A stretch of 64,000 bases of DNA from Colias croceus. Its lineage: Eukaryota; Arthropoda; Insecta; Lepidoptera; Pieridae. Positions 60,306 through 64,000 of the stretch are shown here, in pieces. The stretch spans positions 6,936,001-7,000,000 of the forward strand of contig NC_059555.1 in the NCBI RefSeq assembly GCF_905220415.1, in the 5' to 3' direction. Made by a program: the position numbers and the translations under genes. The notes beneath the pieces are model-generated. The model saw nothing but the letters and a program-made list of their open reading frames with translations, was not told the origin of the DNA and ran no database searches. Numbering within the stretch: position 1 is the stretch's first letter; each line of letters starts with the position of its first letter.

Positions 60306-60321
60306 GGTTACCACGGTAACC
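60306..60321. promoter_or_regulatory. X-box-like palindrome
   Basis: GGTTACC-AC-GGTAACC: perfect 7-bp arms around two bases. It differs from the RFX X-box consensus GTTNCCATGGNAAC at one central position. It lies just after the 185-bp duplication, with no adjacent exon known. Confidence 0.3.
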
Positions 60322-61237
60322 AAGCGGTAACTATTATGACAATATTTACTATGGTAAATAGCTAATATTATTTTCATTGAATTACAAAAAATCAATTAAC
60401 ATAAAATCACTCTGTAAGGTATTGTTTTAAATACACTGTAGGTTGTTTTAACATATTATATAGTGAAGTAAAATAATATAAATATATATATAAGAAAATA
60501 TTATTATGACATAGCTTGTAAGATAGCTTGGAAGGTAACCAGTTATTTCTTATTTGTTTCTTTCTTCGAATATTTAGTGAAAAAATGATTCAAACAACAA
60601 CAACAATATGCAAACCGAATAAAAACTCTATTGGCATTTTTTCAATATTATATATTTAGGTTTTCTTGAAATCCGTCCCGGAAGATTTCTGGTGCCTACC
60701 TACACTAGCCGATGAACAGATAGACTTTGTCTGAAAGCATAAGCTCTACGCATAGATTAAATATTATGTTAAACGAAAAATAGCTTTCAGACAGTAAAAT
60801 ACTACCTAAATCACACATAAACCTAACTAAATCGGGTTTATTTAAGTTTTGAGGTTAATTCACATTTTTCTCAATATCTTGAAAACCCCTGTTTTTATCA
60901 CAAAAAAATGTATTGGTAAAAATCTTTTGAATATCGAAGAACCCCCCAAAACCACTCTGGCATTGACGCAACACTATACTGTGGTCCATACTTTCATGGG
61001 CATTCTCCTTTTACAAATGTTAGAATTGTAATTATTTTACTCTAATCCACGTGCAATTATTGCTTTTTCTTTCTTTAGTCTGTCCTGTGTTGGCAATAGG
61101 CCAACAAACTCGATGTTAAGGACCTCTCGAATGCATCAGAAAAGCGTTCTGTCAAATATCAAATATTAACAATACTCACCCACCCACGTACCTACTACAC
61201 GTATCTTTTTACAACACCATAACAATGATATTCATAA

Positions 61238-61404
61238 ACTAGCTGTGCTCCGCGGTTTTACCGGCATTGCTTTGATGATATAGTTATAGCCTTCATCGAT
61301 AAATGGGCTATCTAACACCGAAATAAATTTTTCAATTCGAACCAGTAGTTCCTGAGATAATAGCGCGTTCAAGCAAACAAACTCTTCAGCTTAAAGTATA
61401 GATA
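61238..61404 (-). repeat. Capped short repeat, f type
   Basis: ACTAGCTGTGCTCCGCGGTT cap, GATAAATGGGCTATCTAACA, ending CAAACTCTTCAGCTTAAAG. Confidence 0.82.
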
Positions 61405-61903
61405 GGTACGTTCCAAAAGACGAACCTGTGAAACATCCCTGCTAGGAACTCCGACATTATGCACTTTACAATTCCGTTGTCAAGTGATGCATTAGTATCA
61501 TGATTGATTATATTGGACCTTATTTATTATTCTTATTGATATTCAATACGTTAACAAAGTAAAGAGTATACATGTGTATGCAAATTGAGTTATTGTAAAT
61601 GATTGCTACTGTTTTGCCGCTACAAATGTGTATCATTATTCCTTTCAAAATGGTAACGACCAACTCATTTTAGGTTCATAAGAGTGATGAGGCAGCTATA
61701 TATTTACGTGATTTGAAAGTATAAAATTTACATAGGTACTTTTCTGCTTCCTTACTATTTTCTCTCATAGCGACCTGACATAGGTAGATAGTTCTTGGGT
61801 TATGGTTAAAAATAATAAATTAGTTACTTAATTATGAAAGATATTGTAATTTTGAAATATAATTAACGACGAGGAAACGGGATGCTAATTTATCTTCACT
61901 ACA

Positions 61904-62082
61904 TAGTATAAAACAAAGTCGCATTCTCTGTCCCTATGTCCCATTGTATGCTGAAATCTTTGAAATTACGCAACGGATTTAGATGCGGTTTTTTAATAGA
62001 TAGAGTGATTCAAGAGGAAGGTTTTAGTATAATTTATTTATTTTTTTAGACAAAGCGGGCGAAGCCGCGGGTTGAAAGCTAG
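61904..62082 (-). repeat. Capped short repeat, a type
   Basis: AGTATAAAACAAAGTCGC, TCTGTCCCTATGTCCCATTG, ending AAGCCGCGGGTTGAAAGCTA. Confidence 0.83.
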
Positions 62083-62345
62083 TATGATATATTTGGGAAT
62101 GTTCATAAAATCTAAGGTGTAATTATGCAAGTGATTTCATGTGTGAATCATTATCCCTTTTCTTTAATTAATTTGAGAGTTATCTCTACAAATTTGATTA
62201 ATGAAACAAGCAATTGCTCAGTCCTTATGAATTGCTCGATTAAATTTGTAGGTGATATTATTTCTGTTTAATCGAATTGAAAATGTAATTAGAGTTTTTA
62301 ATATAATATTATGGTAGAAAATATGAGAGCTTATATTCGTCTAAA

Positions 62346-62805
62346 GGTGCATTTACATCAAAATAACATAGAAATAGAGCAAGAACATTCTTTCGTGATC
62401 TTTTGGAGTAAATGAATTTTTTTTTCCATCGATCGTCGAGACGCACAGACTCTAGGCATCGCCATATGGTGGACGTTCCATGTACCCGGACAAAGCGGTT
62501 CAGATCGACATTCTTCATTCGAACCGCGAGGGACTGGAACATGCTTCCTGAGTATGCGTTCCCCGACGAGTACAATATGGGGGTCTTTAAGCGAAGAGTG
62601 AACGGGTACCTTCTAGGGAAGCGCGCTCCATCATAGGCCACATCTCAGCTTACCATCAGGCGAGATCGTGGTCAAGCGCTTCCCTATGATACAATAACAA
62701 AAAAAAACTCGTTTTCAGTGTTGTTCAAGATTAGACTATTGCATAGCATCTTTTCGAACGCTAAACGTGGCTAAACGCTCAATGTTCGTTTGATGTAAAT
62801 GCACC
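62346..62805. mobile_element. MITE with GGTGCATTTACATCAAA ends, split by a LINE
   Basis: Left GGTGCATTTACATCAAAATA; right, inverted, GGTGCATTTACATCAAACGA. Alignment with the inverse of 36957-37152 breaks near 62410 and resumes near 62710, exactly around the LINE fragment. Confidence 0.75.
62412..62709 (+). mobile_element. 3' end of a non-LTR retrotransposon (jockey/CR1-like)
   Basis: The plus-strand frame 62412-62636 ends with FFIRTARDWNMLPEYAFPDE, then FKRRVNGYLLGKRAPS and a TAG stop. This is the conserved C-terminal tail (R...WN.LP...FK..V..YL) of LINE reverse transcriptase polyproteins. After the stop come about 60 bp of UTR (CTTACCATCAGGCGAGATCG) and an A-rich tail at about 62694-62708. 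The copy is 5'-truncated as usual for LINEs. The opposite-strand frame is a shadow. Confidence 0.8.
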
Positions 62806-64000
62806 GTTAGATATTAGATAGTAATAATTCACACACGTTTCGTTTTTGTAAACTTCGAGTTTCAACCAAAGTATTTCATTAACTTATTCAAGCTAAATGA
62901 TAGAAGAGCAATTGAATCACTTAGATTTCTCAACCTAAATAATAGTAAAGACTTCAGAGTAGGTAATTTGAAAAATTTCAGTCGTACATAGACTAAACCG
63001 AAACCAATACGTTAAATATAACCTAATAATAATATTATTACCTATGAATAATTTACTACTATATACCAGTAGGACTTAGTAAAGTTTTTTCTAATTGGCA
63101 TAATAAAAAGCAATCACGACTTTCAAAGGAGCAGAAATATCGCGGATACAATATTGTCGAGATCTACAAAGCGAGGGCCTTTCAAAGGAAATTGTAAGCG
63201 AGTCACAAAAGTAATTATAACGTAGCATTTTCATATCTTTGTAGATAAAATAAAACTTATTAAACTTTGGACCGAGTACTAATGGTTAAACTTTGGCTAC
63301 CGACTTCCTATACGATTGGAGGCTTTGTGATTGTGTAAAGATTAAATTTTCGAAGTGGGTATGTGTGAAGATGTAGGGGAATGTACAAGAGTATCACACT
63401 TAAAATGAAAAAGTGATACTTGAAGTTTACCTTTAAACTAACTAATTTCTCATCATCTTATCAATGGACAAACTTCCCTCAAATGTTATCACATAAATGT
63501 TTTATCTGTTACATACCATAATCATCATCAAGATTTACCAATTTCATTTATAATGAATGTTATTTTATATTCAATGTTATATAAAAATCAGACGAAAAAG
63601 TTATTCATCATTTTGGAATTAATTTAAATATACTTCGGAACACTTATTTAAAATGGCTTTTCGCTGTGTTCAATCTACAGACACACTTCTAAACTCGGCA
63701 ACGATGTGACAAGTCGTTGTCAAGATGAAACTTAAAATCAAGGCTCTTTTGTTCAATTGTCATGGAACTTCTTTGAGCGCCTTCACTTGCACGACAAGGC
63801 AAAAGTTAACAATCGCGATACAATAAACTTGTTGGTAATGCTTTGTGAAATATTTTATTATTTAAACGTACTTATACTTTTTGATATGATGACATACAAA
63901 GATATAATACCTACCTATTATGTAGTATGTCAGTAGACTGTACTATAAGTTTTAGTACAGGAGTAATAATTTGTCTTTCTAAAGATTGTTTGTTTTAAAT

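Larger units (their letters stand above)
57503..64000. other. Repeat-rich region at the right end
   Basis: No cellular coding exon is recognised. Contents: MITEs, a 185-bp tandem duplication, an X-box-like palindrome, capped repeats, and a LINE 3' end inside a MITE. From 62.8 kb to the edge only A+T-rich single-copy-looking sequence is seen. Confidence 0.65.

Noticed and set aside
62309..62641. 110-codon minus-strand frame
   Set aside because: Antisense to the LINE reverse transcriptase tail on the plus strand, which has the recognisable motif.

Overview
This is an A+T-rich animal nuclear window with long introns and dense interspersed repeats. The organism looks like a moth or butterfly. 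Support comes from short GT-AG exons separated by kilobases, no bacterial-type genes, many repeats ending in the cap ACTAGCTTNCCGCCCGCGGC, tRNA-derived SINEs, GTCT-rich short repeats and MITEs. Most open frames in the window are chance or repeat-derived. The species cannot be named from sequence alone.

The cellular content is a minus-strand array of three CRAL-TRIO (Sec14 / alpha-tocopherol-transfer-protein-like) lipid carrier genes, called A, B and C here. Gene A occupies 22-3145: exons 1-4 of the coding region are present, and the rest lies beyond the left edge. Gene B (13248-22221) is complete, with seven coding exons that join to 921 nt and give 306 residues. Gene C (39353-42265) is complete and divergent, with five coding exons, 972 nt and 323 residues. 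Each has a plausible untranslated first exon far upstream on the minus strand, near 8.3, 26.7 and 55.05 kb. If those are right, the transcription units are about 8, 14 and 16 kb long. A and B share exon lengths and intron phases where both can be seen. C has lost several of those introns, has one intron of its own and carries an extra C-terminal tail.

Layout: 0-3.1 kb gene A exons; 4.5-6.8 kb a hAT-like element containing two fold-back structures; 8.3 kb putative gene A promoter; 8.5-12.6 kb repeats; 12.6-26.7 kb gene B, with a SINE and a large repeat-filled intron holding an unexplained plus-strand core promoter (18.36 kb) and a Cys-containing ORF (19.1-19.5 kb); 26.8-38.9 kb intergenic repeats, including a clear nested transposon insertion at 32.4-33.5 kb; 39.3-55.05 kb gene C and its long 5' untranslated intron; 56.7-57.5 kb a plus-strand promoter-like region with NRF1 and E2F type sites and a possible untranslated first exon; 57.5-64 kb repeats with no recognised coding exon.

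The three carriers probably bind hydrophobic ligands in the cytosol. Nothing in the sequence identifies the ligand. The least explained items are the TATA+Inr+DPE promoter in gene B's intron, the 1,050-bp terminal-inverted-repeat element whose insertion is proved by empty-site copies, and the repeat superfamily with a shared terminal cap.
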